A stretch of 64,000 bases of DNA from assembly GCA_905480645.1 (NCBI GenBank), contig CAJQRC010000001.1, positions 130,957 through 194,956 on the forward strand, written 5' to 3'. The position numbers and the translations under genes were made by a program. The notes beneath the pieces are model-generated. The model saw only the letters and a list, made by a program, of their open reading frames with translations, was not told the DNA's origin and did not search any database. Positions 53,922-63,522 of this stretch are shown here, piece by piece; positions within the stretch are counted from its first letter, which is position 1, and each line of letters opens with the position of its first letter. Source of the DNA: an uncultured Tateyamaria sp. (lineage in GTDB: Bacteria > Pseudomonadota > Alphaproteobacteria > Rhodobacterales > Rhodobacteraceae).

Positions 53922-54791
53922 TCAAAGATATAAATTACCGCTAAAAAGTACGTGAGCGCGGCCAGATACGGCTACACCAGTAATCGCATCGCGCGCTCCA
54001 AGAACCTCAACTAGAGCTTTACCTGGTCGACCCATACCGTGACCCTGTTCGGCAATAAAGGCTGGTTTCTCGATTAAACCTTCAGACCAAAGATAAGCTG
54101 CCATTGCCCCTGTTGCAGAACCAGTGAAAGGATCCTCTAAAGGTCCCGGTGGAGTCAAAAGGAGCCTAGAGTAACTGTCCCCATCCGATGTAGCTCCAAA
54201 TTGAGTAATCCAAAACGGCTCCATGGCATTACCCTCTTGCAGTTCTAGGTAATCGAAATAAGCGCGTAATGCCACCGTATCAAGACGAACGGCCTCCAAT
54301 GTTGCTCGATCTTTTACAACACAAACACAAAATTGCAGACCAGTAGACACGAGCCGAGGTTGATGCACTATATCCCGTACCGATATTGTACCAATTGGCG
54401 CAACGAGTGTTGCGGGAACGTAAGCTCCAAAGTTTGGTGCAATTTGTGTCATCGTTATTAGACCGTCATCGATTTTAACTGGTACAAGGCCTGCCTTAGT
54501 CTCTAGAATAACTGTGCCATCACCAATCAAACCACGATGGTGCAGAGAAGCTACAGTAGCTAAAGTTGGATGCCCTGCAAATGGGATTTCCCTATTATAT
54601 AGAAAATAACGCACGCGAAAATCTGCTATGGTTGAAGGACTTGTAAAAGAGCACTCGACTAAAGATGTCTCACGCACTAGCGAAATGCATCTCTCGTCGC
54701 TTAATCCCGCACTATTATGAACAACAGCACATCCATTTCCACCAAACGGAATGTCAGTGAATGCATCTATCCAATCTATATCGTAATTCAT
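53922..54791 (-). CDS. PhzF-family isomerase
   Basis: A 289 aa member of the PhzF/diaminopimelate-epimerase-like fold. The N-terminal DIDWIDAFTDIPFGGNGCAVVHN, the RETSLVECSFTSPS region with the conserved acidic residue, FAGHPTLATVASLHHRG and the C-terminal EDPFTGSATGAMAAYLWSEGLI all match the family. PhzF itself isomerises a phenazine precursor, but most homologues outside phenazine clusters have unknown substrates, and no phenazine gene is nearby. The ATG at 54789-54791 is chosen because homologues begin with MNYDIDW-type sequence; a GTG two codons earlier is possible. Confidence 0.9.
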   Translation of the reverse strand: MNYDIDWIDAFTDIPFGGNGCAVVHNSAGLSDERCISLVRETSLVECSFTSPSTIADFRVRYFLYNREIPFAGHPTLATVASLHHRGLIGDGTVILETKAGLVPVKIDDGLITMTQIAPNFGAYVPATLVAPIGTISVRDIVHQPRLVSTGLQFCVCVVKDRATLEAVRLDTVALRAYFDYLELQEGNAMEPFWITQFGATSDGDSYSRLLLTPPGPLEDPFTGSATGAMAAYLWSEGLIEKPAFIAEQGHGMGRPGKALVEVLGARDAITGVAVSGRAHVLFSGNLYL

Positions 54792-54970
54792 ATCCACCCA
54801 TTCTTGCTATCCTTTTATGACAATTACCAGCCACAAGAAGGTTAAAAATAAGCTGGAAATTTAAAGTAAACTCACACCCCCATAACACTATAACAGACTT
54901 GGTGTTTATACAGTCGTATTCTTAAAAAACACGCCCACATCTTTGTGCTATGGAAACGATAATCTTACTA

Positions 54971-55195
54971 TCAGTGCAAGGGTTGTGGAGCGTAATCGTT
55001 TTGCACTGCTAGCGCCAGGGCCATTTTGCGGTTTGCGACCAAAGCCAACTGTTGACCCTCTGCATCGTGCACCGCAAACAATTTTTTCAAATCACCGGCC
55101 TGCTCTTGCACTTCTTGTGGCAGCGCGTCGACCGATATTGGTTTTACATAAACCATACGGCCTACATCAGCATTCAAATCATATGTTGTATTCAT
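54971..55195 (-). CDS. DUF1150 family protein
   Basis: A 74 aa protein of unknown function, matching DUF1150 by its size, the GRMVYVKPISVDALPQEVQEQAGDLKKLFAVHDAEG core, and the VANRKMALALAVQND tail. It starts 3 bp after the hsp20 stop and must be on the same transcript. This pairing of a small heat-shock protein and DUF1150 is a recognisable alphaproteobacterial arrangement. A role alongside the chaperone is plausible but unproven. Confidence 0.88.
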   Translation of the reverse strand: MNTTYDLNADVGRMVYVKPISVDALPQEVQEQAGDLKKLFAVHDAEGQQLALVANRKMALALAVQNDYAPQPLH

Positions 55196-55198
55196 GAT

Positions 55199-55609
55199 CT
55201 ATCCTTTCCGTATGTTTATCGTCTGTACAATTTTTTCAGGCTTTGCTCGGCTAAGATCCACGTGTAGCAAACCATTTCCTATAATAGCTTCACCTACTTC
55301 TACGCCATCAGCAAGAACAAAACTGCGCTGAAACTGCCGGCCTGCAATTCCTCTATGCAAAAAAATACGCCCATCGTTATCATCGATTTGCCGACCCCGG
55401 ATTACCAATTGTCGATCTTCTACAGTTATAGATAAATGTTCTTCAGCAAAACCTGCAACGGCCAGCGTGATACGATAAGAATAGTCAGATGTCTGTTCTA
55501 TATTAAAGGGAGGGTAGCCTTCGCTGCCCTTGGCTGTACGTTCCAATAACCGTTCAAGTTGCTCAAATCCCAGCATATGCGGATACGATGCCAAAGTCAT
55601 TTTCGTCAT
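55199..55609 (-). CDS. Small heat-shock protein (Hsp20/alpha-crystallin)
   Basis: A 136 aa small heat-shock protein that binds unfolding proteins in the cytoplasm without ATP. The alpha-crystallin domain covers about residues 30-125: SYRITLAVAGFAEEHLSITVEDRQLVIRGRQ, then the GIAGRQFQRSFVLADGVEVGEA segment and NGLLHVDLSR. AAGGA lies about 8 nt before the ATG. A consensus heat-shock sigma promoter precedes it. It shares a transcript with the DUF1150 gene. A chromosome usually has several hsp20 genes; this one is of the type with the C-terminal PEKIVQTINIRKG. Confidence 0.93.
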   Translation of the reverse strand: MTKMTLASYPHMLGFEQLERLLERTAKGSEGYPPFNIEQTSDYSYRITLAVAGFAEEHLSITVEDRQLVIRGRQIDDNDGRIFLHRGIAGRQFQRSFVLADGVEVGEAIIGNGLLHVDLSRAKPEKIVQTINIRKG

Positions 55610-55675
55610 ACGACACGTCCTTTAAATACAAGCGACAGTCTATTGCTCACCCCAATAATGGCGGTATTATTAGAT

Positions 55676-55703
55676 AATATGGGTGAAACCCATGTATTTC
55701 AAG
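55676..55703 (-). promoter_or_regulatory. RpoH (sigma-32)-type promoter of hsp20-DUF1150
   Basis: On the minus strand CTTGAAA (55697-55703) and CCCATATT (55676-55683) are separated by 13 nt, a very close match to the heat-shock sigma factor consensus. The expected transcript start is about 55668, giving a 5' untranslated region near 60 nt before the ATG at 55609. On the plus strand GGGTGAAACCC (about 55681-55691) is a small inverted repeat overlapping the -10, perhaps coincidental. Confidence 0.8.
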
Positions 55704-55762
55704 GTCTAGGCGTGCAACAAGTAGGTGACTATACTAAAAAATTAATTGCTTGGAATCACATT

Positions 55763-55987
55763 ATGAACGCGCTGGTTGATCTCTCAATGAAAAATGATGA
55801 GGTGCTACGCGTCGAGCTTGAAGTGTTTCGTCGCGAGCATCGTGATTTAGATGACGCAATTTGTGCATTGCAAGAGCACACTGCGGCAGATCAGTTGACC
55901 TTACGTCGTCTAAAGAAAAAAAAATTACGCCTTAAAGATATGATAGTCAATATTGAAGACCGCCTAACCCCGGATATTATAGCCTGA
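55763..55987 (+). CDS. DUF465 (YdcH-like) small helical protein
   Basis: A 74 aa protein of the DUF465/YdcH family, widespread in alphaproteobacteria and of unknown function. The diagnostic part is LEVFRREHRDLDDAICALQ, then ADQLTLRRLKKKKLRLKDMIVNIEDRLTPDIIA, a helical hairpin with basic residues. The ATG at 55763 (MNALVDLSMKND) gives the normal family length; the frame is open further upstream but the extra sequence overlaps the hsp20 promoter and start and is probably not translated. The upstream GGAA is a weak ribosome site. Confidence 0.8.
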   Translation: MNALVDLSMKNDEVLRVELEVFRREHRDLDDAICALQEHTAADQLTLRRLKKKKLRLKDMIVNIEDRLTPDIIA

Positions 55988-56309
55988 TCGCAATATTCTA
56001 TCCTTACCCGTACCATTACCAAAAAAATACCAGGGATTCGTCAACTTGAGTTATAATTCTCAGGCCAAGCCGTCGCTAATATGTATCGTTTATCTGATGC
56101 CATTTATAGTCAGCCTTTTGAGCATTAATGTGATCAGGTCGAACTAAATAGCTCCGAAAATAACATATACACATTGTTTGACATATTTGTTTGTTAAAAA
56201 GCTCATAAATGGAATCACCTGTGATGCTCTAAACTTCAGCCTGTGAGAAAAGATTGCGCTTGATCATAAAACACTTATATCTTGCTTTTCTTAGTTGCAG
56301 GAGGGCAGT
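55988..56309. other. Intergenic region upstream of purE
   Basis: 322 bp without a recognised gene. A TTGACA at about 56178-56183 has no good -10 at the right distance (GCTCAT), so the purE promoter is not identified. I saw no purine riboswitch or other conserved leader. Confidence 0.5.
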
Positions 56310-56795
56310 ATGACTGCACAGATTGGTATTATTATGGGCAGCCAATCCGACTGGTCAACCATGTCGGAAACAGCAAATATCCTAGATAGCTTAGACATAT
56401 CTTATGAGAAGCGGATCGTTTCAGCCCACCGTACGCCTGACAGACTGTGGCAGTATGGCGGGAGTGCGGTAGAACGGGGTCTTCGGGTTATAATTGCGGG
56501 AGCCGGTGGGGCAGCTCACCTGCCTGGCATGATGGCATCAAAGACACGTATTCCAGTGATTGGAGTGCCAGTGCAGACCAAAGCTCTATCCGGTGTTGAT
56601 TCCCTCTATTCGATCCTGCAGATGCCTCGAGGTTTTCCAGTTGCAACCATGGCAATTGGTGCCGCAGGAGCGGTCAATGCTGGACTGATGGCAGCAGCAA
56701 TTCTTGCGTTACATGATCCTGAGATTGCAGTGCGACTAGATCAGTGGCGTTTAGATCTTTCAGCATCTATTAGTGAGGCCCCAACAGATGAATAA
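56310..56795 (+). CDS. purE: N5-carboxyaminoimidazole ribonucleotide mutase PurE
   Basis: PurE isomerises N5-carboxyaminoimidazole ribonucleotide to 4-carboxyaminoimidazole ribonucleotide in purine synthesis. It has 161 aa from the ATG at 56310, with AGGAGGG just upstream; an in-frame codon at 56295 is less supported. [13 protein letters not shown] and [13 protein letters not shown] are the active-site motifs, with the conserved [20 protein letters not shown] and [18 protein letters not shown] complete the family pattern. The 3' end overlaps purK by 8 bp, so both are translated from one transcript. Confidence 0.97.
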   Translation: MTAQIGIIMGSQSDWSTMSETANILDSLDISYEKRIVSAHRTPDRLWQYGGSAVERGLRVIIAGAGGAAHLPGMMASKTRIPVIGVPVQTKALSGVDSLYSILQMPRGFPVATMAIGAAGAVNAGLMAAAILALHDPEIAVRLDQWRLDLSASISEAPTDE

Positions 56796-57855
56796 ACCGT
56801 TAGAATATGGCGCAACCATTGGTATTCTTGGGGGCGGACAACTAGGCAGAATGTTGTCCGTAGCGGCATCACGATTAGGCTTTAAAAGTCACATCTTTGA
56901 CCCTGCGCCGTCGCCACCAGCCAGTGATGTCGCTCACTTGTGTATCACTGCTTCATTTGAAGATAATGACGCACTAATTGCATTTGCAAAGGCTGTTGAT
57001 GTAATCACCTATGAGTTTGAAAATATCCCAGCATTTGCGCTGAACATAATTAAAAACTACGCACCGGTTCGACCTGACCAAGAGGCGCTTCGCGTAAGTC
57101 AAGATCGCCTGATAGAAAAAAACTTTTTATCTAGCTTGAGGCTGAAAACAGCACCATACGCGGACACGCCAGACTTCGCTACTTTACTTGCCCAATTAAA
57201 CATAATTGGTGAGCCTGCGATCCTGAAGACGCGCAGGTTTGGCTATGACGGTAAGGGCCAATACCAAATAAGAGAAAGATCAGACGCTGAAAAAGCCTTC
57301 AACGATTTGAAACACGCACCAACAATACTTGAGGGTTTTGTCGACTTTAGTCATGAAATTTCTGTGATCGCAGCAAGGGGTACAGACGGGTCTGTCGCCT
57401 GCTTCGATCCAGGCGAGAACGTGCATAAAGACGGCATTTTACGCAGTACAACACTTCCAGCGCGCCTTAGTGCAGATCAACGCACTGACGCCATCCTGAC
57501 AGCTGCTTGCATCCTAAATTCTTTAGATTTTGTTGGTGTGATGGGTGTCGAAATGTTCGTCACACCGCAAGGTTTGATAGTAAACGAAATAGCTCCACGC
57601 GTTCATAACTCTGGCCATTGGACCCAAAATGGCTGCATAATTGACCAATTCGAACAACACATACGGGCAATTGTGGGCTGGCCACTGGGAGATGGCCAGC
57701 GTCATAGTGATATCATTATGGAAAATCTAATTGGTGATGATATTTTACGTTTACCAGAAATAGCCTGCGAACCAAACAGTGCAGTTCATTTGTATGGTAA
57801 GGTGGAAGCCCTCCCCGGCCGGAAGATGGGACACGTTAATAGAAAAATCTCCTGA
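56788..57855 (+). CDS. purK: N5-carboxyaminoimidazole ribonucleotide synthase PurK
   Basis: PurK is an ATP-grasp enzyme that carboxylates aminoimidazole ribonucleotide with bicarbonate and ATP, supplying PurE. It has 355 aa from the ATG at 56788, overlapping the purE stop. The N-terminal [21 protein letters not shown] binds nucleotide substrate; ITYEFENIP, the ATP-grasp lysine region [15 protein letters not shown], and [17 protein letters not shown] are all conserved. [18 protein letters not shown] closes the protein. Confidence 0.97.
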   Translation: MNKPLEYGATIGILGGGQLGRMLSVAASRLGFKSHIFDPAPSPPASDVAHLCITASFEDNDALIAFAKAVDVITYEFENIPAFALNIIKNYAPVRPDQEALRVSQDRLIEKNFLSSLRLKTAPYADTPDFATLLAQLNIIGEPAILKTRRFGYDGKGQYQIRERSDAEKAFNDLKHAPTILEGFVDFSHEISVIAARGTDGSVACFDPGENVHKDGILRSTTLPARLSADQRTDAILTAACILNSLDFVGVMGVEMFVTPQGLIVNEIAPRVHNSGHWTQNGCIIDQFEQHIRAIVGWPLGDGQRHSDIIMENLIGDDILRLPEIACEPNSAVHLYGKVEALPGRKMGHVNRKIS

Positions 57856-57918
57856 AAATAAATCAAATATAGGGAATTAATGCATTACAGATCTTAATAG
57901 AGATAGATACACAAAGCG

Positions 57919-59067
57919 TTATCTAAATATAGGCATAAACCTCTCTGCAATATTACCAGACATATAACTCATACGACCACCAGAAAAAGTTGCAGCAACT
58001 TGGCCGGCTACATTTAAAATCACGATATCAGCTCGCAAACCAGATGCTAACCGCCCTCTATCAGTCAAACCAAGCATGTCAGCAGGGCCAGACGATACCA
58101 ACGCCCACGCCTCCTTAAAATCCAAAACGCCACTTTGTGCTAACATTAAAGCTGCTCTGCGAGGTGACGGATAGTGGTAGTCAGATGCCAATGCATTACA
58201 TTTTTCCAAAAGAACAAGTTCTAACGCAGATATATTACCTTTATGCGATCTTCCTCGCACTAAGTTAGGAGCTCCCAGAACTACCGAATCTCCAGCCACT
58301 TTTGCGGCTTTTGCCGCATCGGATGTCTCAGGAAATTCTGCGATTAAGGCGCCACGCTCATGCCAAAGATCTCTTATTTCGGTTGAATAATCATCATGAC
58401 TGCCCAATCGCACACCATTAGCAATAAGTGCTGCACACAGCGGCCTTAGCCCCTTCATTACCTCATCAGATCGTGAATGGAGATCAAGCATCATCTGAAA
58501 ATGAATATCTGGATCCCGCCCAGCTTTTAAAGCCTGACCAGTAATCCTTGGAGGTTTAAGCCCCTTCGCTAATCTAGCATGAGGTAAATGATCGTTAAAT
58601 ACGACATATCGGACACCCCATTGAGCAACGCGTTCCGGGAGACTTTCGTAAAGATCCACAAGACATGTCTCAAACCGTAACTGCGGATGTAAATCTGTTA
58701 CCAACTCAGGGCCAAATTCTTTTATTGCAGAAAATACCCGATCAGCAAACTCAAGGCCACGCAACCCACCCTCCCAGCTCACAAACTGAGCTAAAACAGC
58801 CGTGGTAATACCATTTGCCCCCAATTCAGCTTCTGTGGCGCGCAACCCTTCTCCCAGTTGTTTCATAGCTCCCCGACGGGGAGCCAAATGGCGCTCAAAA
58901 CCGTCCCCATGCACATCAATAATCCCTGGCAATATTCGGAAGCCGCTTAAATCAATAGGAAACCCCGTAAGAGTTGGTGATACAACACCCTCAGCTATAG
59001 ATAGAGGACAATAAGAAAAACCATTGGCGTGTAAAACTTCTGCACCAATAAAATCAATCGACAGCAT
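57919..59067 (-). CDS. phnM: PhnM-like amidohydrolase (alpha-D-ribose 1-methylphosphonate 5-triphosphate diphosphatase)
   Basis: A 382 aa member of the amidohydrolase superfamily matching PhnM. PhnM removes pyrophosphate from alpha-D-ribose 1-alkylphosphonate 5-triphosphate in the carbon-phosphorus lyase pathway. Metal ligands are the [13 protein letters not shown] segment (DxHxDxxE-like form of PhnM), FNDHLP, the GSHDDYST region and [25 protein letters not shown] and the C-terminal [12 protein letters not shown] are typical. No other phosphonate gene (phnG-L) is in the window, so it is isolated here. It may serve a distant cluster or have another substrate. It overlaps the lipase-like gene by 14 bp. 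Confidence 0.85.
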   Translation of the reverse strand: MLSIDFIGAEVLHANGFSYCPLSIAEGVVSPTLTGFPIDLSGFRILPGIIDVHGDGFERHLAPRRGAMKQLGEGLRATEAELGANGITTAVLAQFVSWEGGLRGLEFADRVFSAIKEFGPELVTDLHPQLRFETCLVDLYESLPERVAQWGVRYVVFNDHLPHARLAKGLKPPRITGQALKAGRDPDIHFQMMLDLHSRSDEVMKGLRPLCAALIANGVRLGSHDDYSTEIRDLWHERGALIAEFPETSDAAKAAKVAGDSVVLGAPNLVRGRSHKGNISALELVLLEKCNALASDYHYPSPRRAALMLAQSGVLDFKEAWALVSSGPADMLGLTDRGRLASGLRADIVILNVAGQVAATFSGGRMSYMSGNIAERFMPIFR

Positions 59068-59830
59068 TTATCCCATCCAGAGTACAATTCCCATCCTGAC
59101 ATACCAATTGCCCCAACACAGCATCAATCCAACGTAAGTCATGATCAAATTGTCCAGTTTCCAAAAAAACCAAGACTTGCAAAATTACATTTGGATTATT
59201 CATCATAAATGTATGGGTTACAGGCAGTACAAGATGGTCGGTCATCCCAGCAACCAGTGTAGACAAAACTGAAACTTTACCATCATCGCGTCCAGGAAGA
59301 AGATAAGAAAAATATGGATTAAATGTTTGATCACCCGCAATTATACCAACGGGATAATTCACGGCAGGTAGTGACCGAGGCAAGCCTTCTGGCCCGGTTC
59401 CCAATTGTCCACCAGCGGGTCCATTCACCCATCCAAAAGCCTCAATATAACCAAGCGCATCAACTATTTCACTACCTCTGTTTGGCGGCCCAAGCATTAC
59501 CACCCTTCCCAAATTTTTTGGTCGTGGATTATTTGCAAACCAATAACGCACTAAAATTCCCCCCATAGAATGAGTAACAAAATTCACTTCATCATCTCCA
59601 CAAGCGTTGATGGCCTTAGGTATGACTCCAGCCGCCAATTCCTGAACTGTCCCGGAGGTTGATGGATAGCCAGGCCGCACGACAAAGTAGCCTCCAGCCT
59701 GCAAAGCTTGCTCCATAAGCACAAACGACATTTCCGTACGCGCCAGACCATGCAGTAAAATCGCGCACCTATCGCGAGCGTAGACACCACTAGCGATTAG
59801 GATCAAACAAAAGGGGAAAAAAAATTTCAT
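59054..59830 (-). CDS. Secreted alpha/beta-hydrolase (lipase-like)
   Basis: A 258 aa alpha/beta-hydrolase with a signal peptide ([18 protein letters not shown], likely cleaved after VYA), suggesting periplasmic export. The oxyanion region is [15 protein letters not shown] and the nucleophile elbow is [14 protein letters not shown] (Ser in THSMGG). The likely acid and His lie in GDQTFNPYF and VTHTFMMNN. The lid region is small. The start ATG at 59828-59830 is chosen because it produces the signal peptide; an earlier in-frame ATG is at 59860. It overlaps phnM by 14 bp. A lipase or esterase function is inferred from the fold; the substrate is unknown. Confidence 0.82.
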   Translation of the reverse strand: MKFFFPFCLILIASGVYARDRCAILLHGLARTEMSFVLMEQALQAGGYFVVRPGYPSTSGTVQELAAGVIPKAINACGDDEVNFVTHSMGGILVRYWFANNPRPKNLGRVVMLGPPNRGSEIVDALGYIEAFGWVNGPAGGQLGTGPEGLPRSLPAVNYPVGIIAGDQTFNPYFSYLLPGRDDGKVSVLSTLVAGMTDHLVLPVTHTFMMNNPNVILQVLVFLETGQFDHDLRWIDAVLGQLVCQDGNCTLDGINAVD

Positions 59831-59951
59831 ATTTTTGGGAATACCTTCGAGGGGCAGCATACGTAATCAAAAATTTCAGTCAATTATAGCTGAAATAAAC
59901 ATATCATCAAAAACAACTCACTTTGAATTCAGCGCACTTATACTGGACTAT

Positions 59952-59968
59952 AACACCATAATGGTGTT
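59952..59968. promoter_or_regulatory. 17 bp palindrome upstream of the lipase-like gene
   Basis: AACACCAT-A-ATGGTGTT is a perfect inverted repeat with a single central base. It lies about 120 bp before the lipase-like start codon, a suitable position for an operator of a dimeric repressor, or it may be a chance palindrome. No regulator gene is adjacent. Confidence 0.4.
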
Positions 59969-60082
59969 CACCGTAAGCTAGGTAGAAAAACCGCTATAAT
60001 TTATACTTTCGTGCCAGCATTGAATTGGGCAGCAATCTGTTTGGAAAACCGCTCGCAAAATTATACAAAGAACGGCTATCAA

Positions 60083-60118
60083 ATCACCATTGATTAACTA
60101 TGGTAAGTCAATGGTGAT
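60083..60118. repeat. Long perfect hairpin in the 59.8-60.3 kb gap
   Basis: ATCACCATTGA (60083-60093) pairs exactly with TCAATGGTGAT (60108-60118), leaving a 14 nt loop. No T-tract follows on the plus strand (CTAGATACG). Neither arm has a T-run beyond the stem on the minus strand, so it is not a typical intrinsic terminator. It may be the terminator-like end of an unannotated RNA, an operator, or a relic of a mobile element. Confidence 0.55.
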
Positions 60119-60313
60119 CTAGATACGCCAAAAGCTCTCATGAGGTTAGAATAATTTTTCATTGCGCCATTTCACCACTCGGCCCACAATAAAAATTATG
60201 GAAGAATACCGTTGACACAGTAACTAGACGGCGAGAGTTAGAAGAGCTGTGTTAGCCAATATCACAAACAAAACTAATAACATAGCAACAATAACATTTA
60301 ACTCTGAAGAGAT

Positions 60314-61168
60314 TCAGAGATGATCCACTTTAATTTTTGGTGAAATAATAGCGATTAAAATTCCTCCTAAAACCAAAAATACAGATATGATAATAGTGCC
60401 CGTAACGGCTTCGTCTAATAACAATGAACCTGCTACAATGGCTATAATAGGCACACTCAATTGAACTACAGACGCCGTTACACTTTTGAGTTGCGGCAAT
60501 ACTGAATACCAAAGCATATAACCAAAAGCAGATGTAACTGCACCTGAAAATAATGCAGCTATGACCCCAAATTGCGTCATGAATATCTCACCATTTAGAA
60601 AAAAAACTGTAACGATTGGGGTCGCTATAACAAAAGTTGCAGTGGTCGTAACCAGCGGGTCTTTCGCGGTCTTACCAATTATAGTGTAACAAGCCCAACC
60701 TATACCAGCGATGATCATAAGCCAAACGCCTGACATATTAGAAATTTTATTGTCTGCTGGCCAAAGGGCTATCAACAATCCTATAAAGGCTAAGCCAGCT
60801 CCACAAATCTGGAGCATAGACGGGCGAGTGCCCCAAAGGGCCGACCAACCAAAAATTGAAATTTGCACAGTGCCAAATAGGATTAAAGCTCCAAGACCCG
60901 CATCCAAAGTTGCATATGCTAATGAAAAACTAATAATATAAGCAGCAAGGCTCAATGCTCCCAAAAACTGAGCTTTTTCAAAAGTTAAAGATTCTGAGCT
61001 TTTAACATTAAGAATAACCCACAGAACTAGCGCTCCTGAACCGACACGGACCATAGCAAAACTAGAGGGATCTATTATTTCACTATCCACTGCTAATCTG
61101 TTCAAAATTGAATTAACAGCAAAAGCAATCATAGTAAGGCTGGTCATAAAAATCAGGCGCATTGACAT
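60314..61168 (-). CDS. DMT-superfamily (EamA) transporter
   Basis: A 284 aa inner-membrane protein with about ten hydrophobic helices in two EamA-type halves. N-terminal RLIFMTSLTMIAFAVNSILNRLAV and the LLIALWPADN segment in the middle separate the first half; the second half ends with VVQLSVPIIAIVAGSLLLDE, a strong EamA signature, and VFLVLGGILIAI. DMT transporters export amino acids, metabolites or drugs, and the substrate here is unknown. It is leftward, downstream of groEL, with a terminator between them. Confidence 0.88.
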   Translation of the reverse strand: MSMRLIFMTSLTMIAFAVNSILNRLAVDSEIIDPSSFAMVRVGSGALVLWVILNVKSSESLTFEKAQFLGALSLAAYIISFSLAYATLDAGLGALILFGTVQISIFGWSALWGTRPSMLQICGAGLAFIGLLIALWPADNKISNMSGVWLMIIAGIGWACYTIIGKTAKDPLVTTTATFVIATPIVTVFFLNGEIFMTQFGVIAALFSGAVTSAFGYMLWYSVLPQLKSVTASVVQLSVPIIAIVAGSLLLDEAVTGTIIISVFLVLGGILIAIISPKIKVDHL

Positions 61169-61255
61169 TTACTAGGCCCGTTCACCTGCAGGGTCTAGAG
61201 TTAGAGAACTAACAGTCGTTTTTGGTAAAAGAAATTAAAGATCTAATTAACGACA

Positions 61256-61280
61256 AAGGGGTCACGATTTGTGACCCCTT
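61256..61280 (-). terminator. Hairpin downstream of groEL
   Basis: A 10 bp stem AAGGGGTCAC/GTGACCCCTT (61256-61265 with 61271-61280) has a 5 nt loop, 27 bp after the groEL stop. It is very stable. On the minus strand only a short T-run (TTTGTCG) follows, so termination may be partly bidirectional: the plus-strand side is followed by AAAATTTA. Confidence 0.75.
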
Positions 61281-61306
61281 AAAATTTATAAGATATTAAA
61301 GCAGCC

Positions 61307-63001
<1,695 letters not shown>

Positions 63002-63031
63002 TTAAATGCTCCGATTAACGATCCAAATCGC

Positions 63032-63319
63032 TTAAGCGATAATCCCCATGATGTCGCCTTCTTTCATCATCAACAGTTCTTCGCCGTCGATGGTGACTTC
63101 GGTGCCAGACCATTTTCCAAACAACACCTTATCTCCAGCTTTTACACCCATTTCGATAAGCTCGCCGCTATCTTTACGGGCACCTGGCCCCGCAGATACT
63201 ATTTCGCCTTCGCTGGGCTTTTCTTTTGCGCTGTCTGGTATGATTAATCCACCAGCTGTTTTTTCTTCGCTTTCCGTGCGGCGTACCAGCACGCGGTCAT
63301 GAAGCGGTTTCAATGCCAT
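63032..63319 (-). CDS. groS: Co-chaperonin GroES
   Basis: GroES is the heptameric lid of the GroEL folding chamber. It has 95 aa, the standard size. [35 protein letters not shown] carries the mobile loop. [11 protein letters not shown] and [14 protein letters not shown] are conserved. AAGGAG lies 9 nt upstream of the ATG. It is the first gene of the groESL operon; the CIRCE repressor site and a sigma-70 promoter precede it. Confidence 0.99.
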   Translation of the reverse strand: MALKPLHDRVLVRRTESEEKTAGGLIIPDSAKEKPSEGEIVSAGPGARKDSGELIEMGVKAGDKVLFGKWSGTEVTIDGEELLMMKEGDIMGIIA

Positions 63320-63374
63320 CTTTGTAGCTCCTTAAAACTCAAAGTTATTACTCTGGCCTCTGAAGTAGAGGCTA

Positions 63375-63401
63375 TCAGCACTCACCTTATGCAAGTGCTA
63401 A
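63375..63401. promoter_or_regulatory. CIRCE operator (HrcA-binding site) of groESL
   Basis: TCAGCACTC-N9-AAGTGCTAA (63375-63383 and 63393-63401) matches the CIRCE consensus TTAGCACTC-N9-GAGTGCTAA with one mismatch per arm. It lies 56 bp upstream of the groES start codon and immediately downstream of the -10. HrcA binding there would block transcription of groESL; heat releases it. No hrcA gene is in the window. Confidence 0.92.
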
Positions 63402-63408
63402 CGATGGG

Positions 63409-63437
63409 TAAATAGGTAGCTCGTCAGCGCGTGTCAA
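63409..63437 (-). promoter_or_regulatory. Sigma-70 promoter of groESL
   Basis: On the minus strand a perfect TTGACA (63432-63437) and TATTTA (63409-63414) are spaced by 17 nt. The predicted transcript start lies within or just before the CIRCE repeat, so the operator covers the start site. No clear heat-shock sigma promoter was seen in the same stretch, so control is probably mainly by HrcA. Confidence 0.8.
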
Positions 63438-63522
63438 CGGCTACACTACCTAAATTTAAAATTTTTTTAATGTGCTAACCCAGATAATTGCTTCAAGTGA
63501 CGTTTAACCCATTGTTTTAGAG

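Larger units (their letters stand above)
59831..60313. other. Long intergenic region with palindrome and hairpin
   Basis: About 483 bp between the lipase-like gene and the DMT transporter gene, both leftward. I find no credible gene. It contains an exact 17 bp palindrome at 59952-59968 and an 11 bp perfect inverted repeat at 60083-60118, described separately. Promoters for the lipase-phnM transcript are expected at its left end. Confidence 0.6.

Noticed and set aside
54930..55260. Plus-strand ORFs opposite hsp20 and DUF1150
   Set aside because: They have no homology or ribosome sites; the minus-strand products belong to recognised families.
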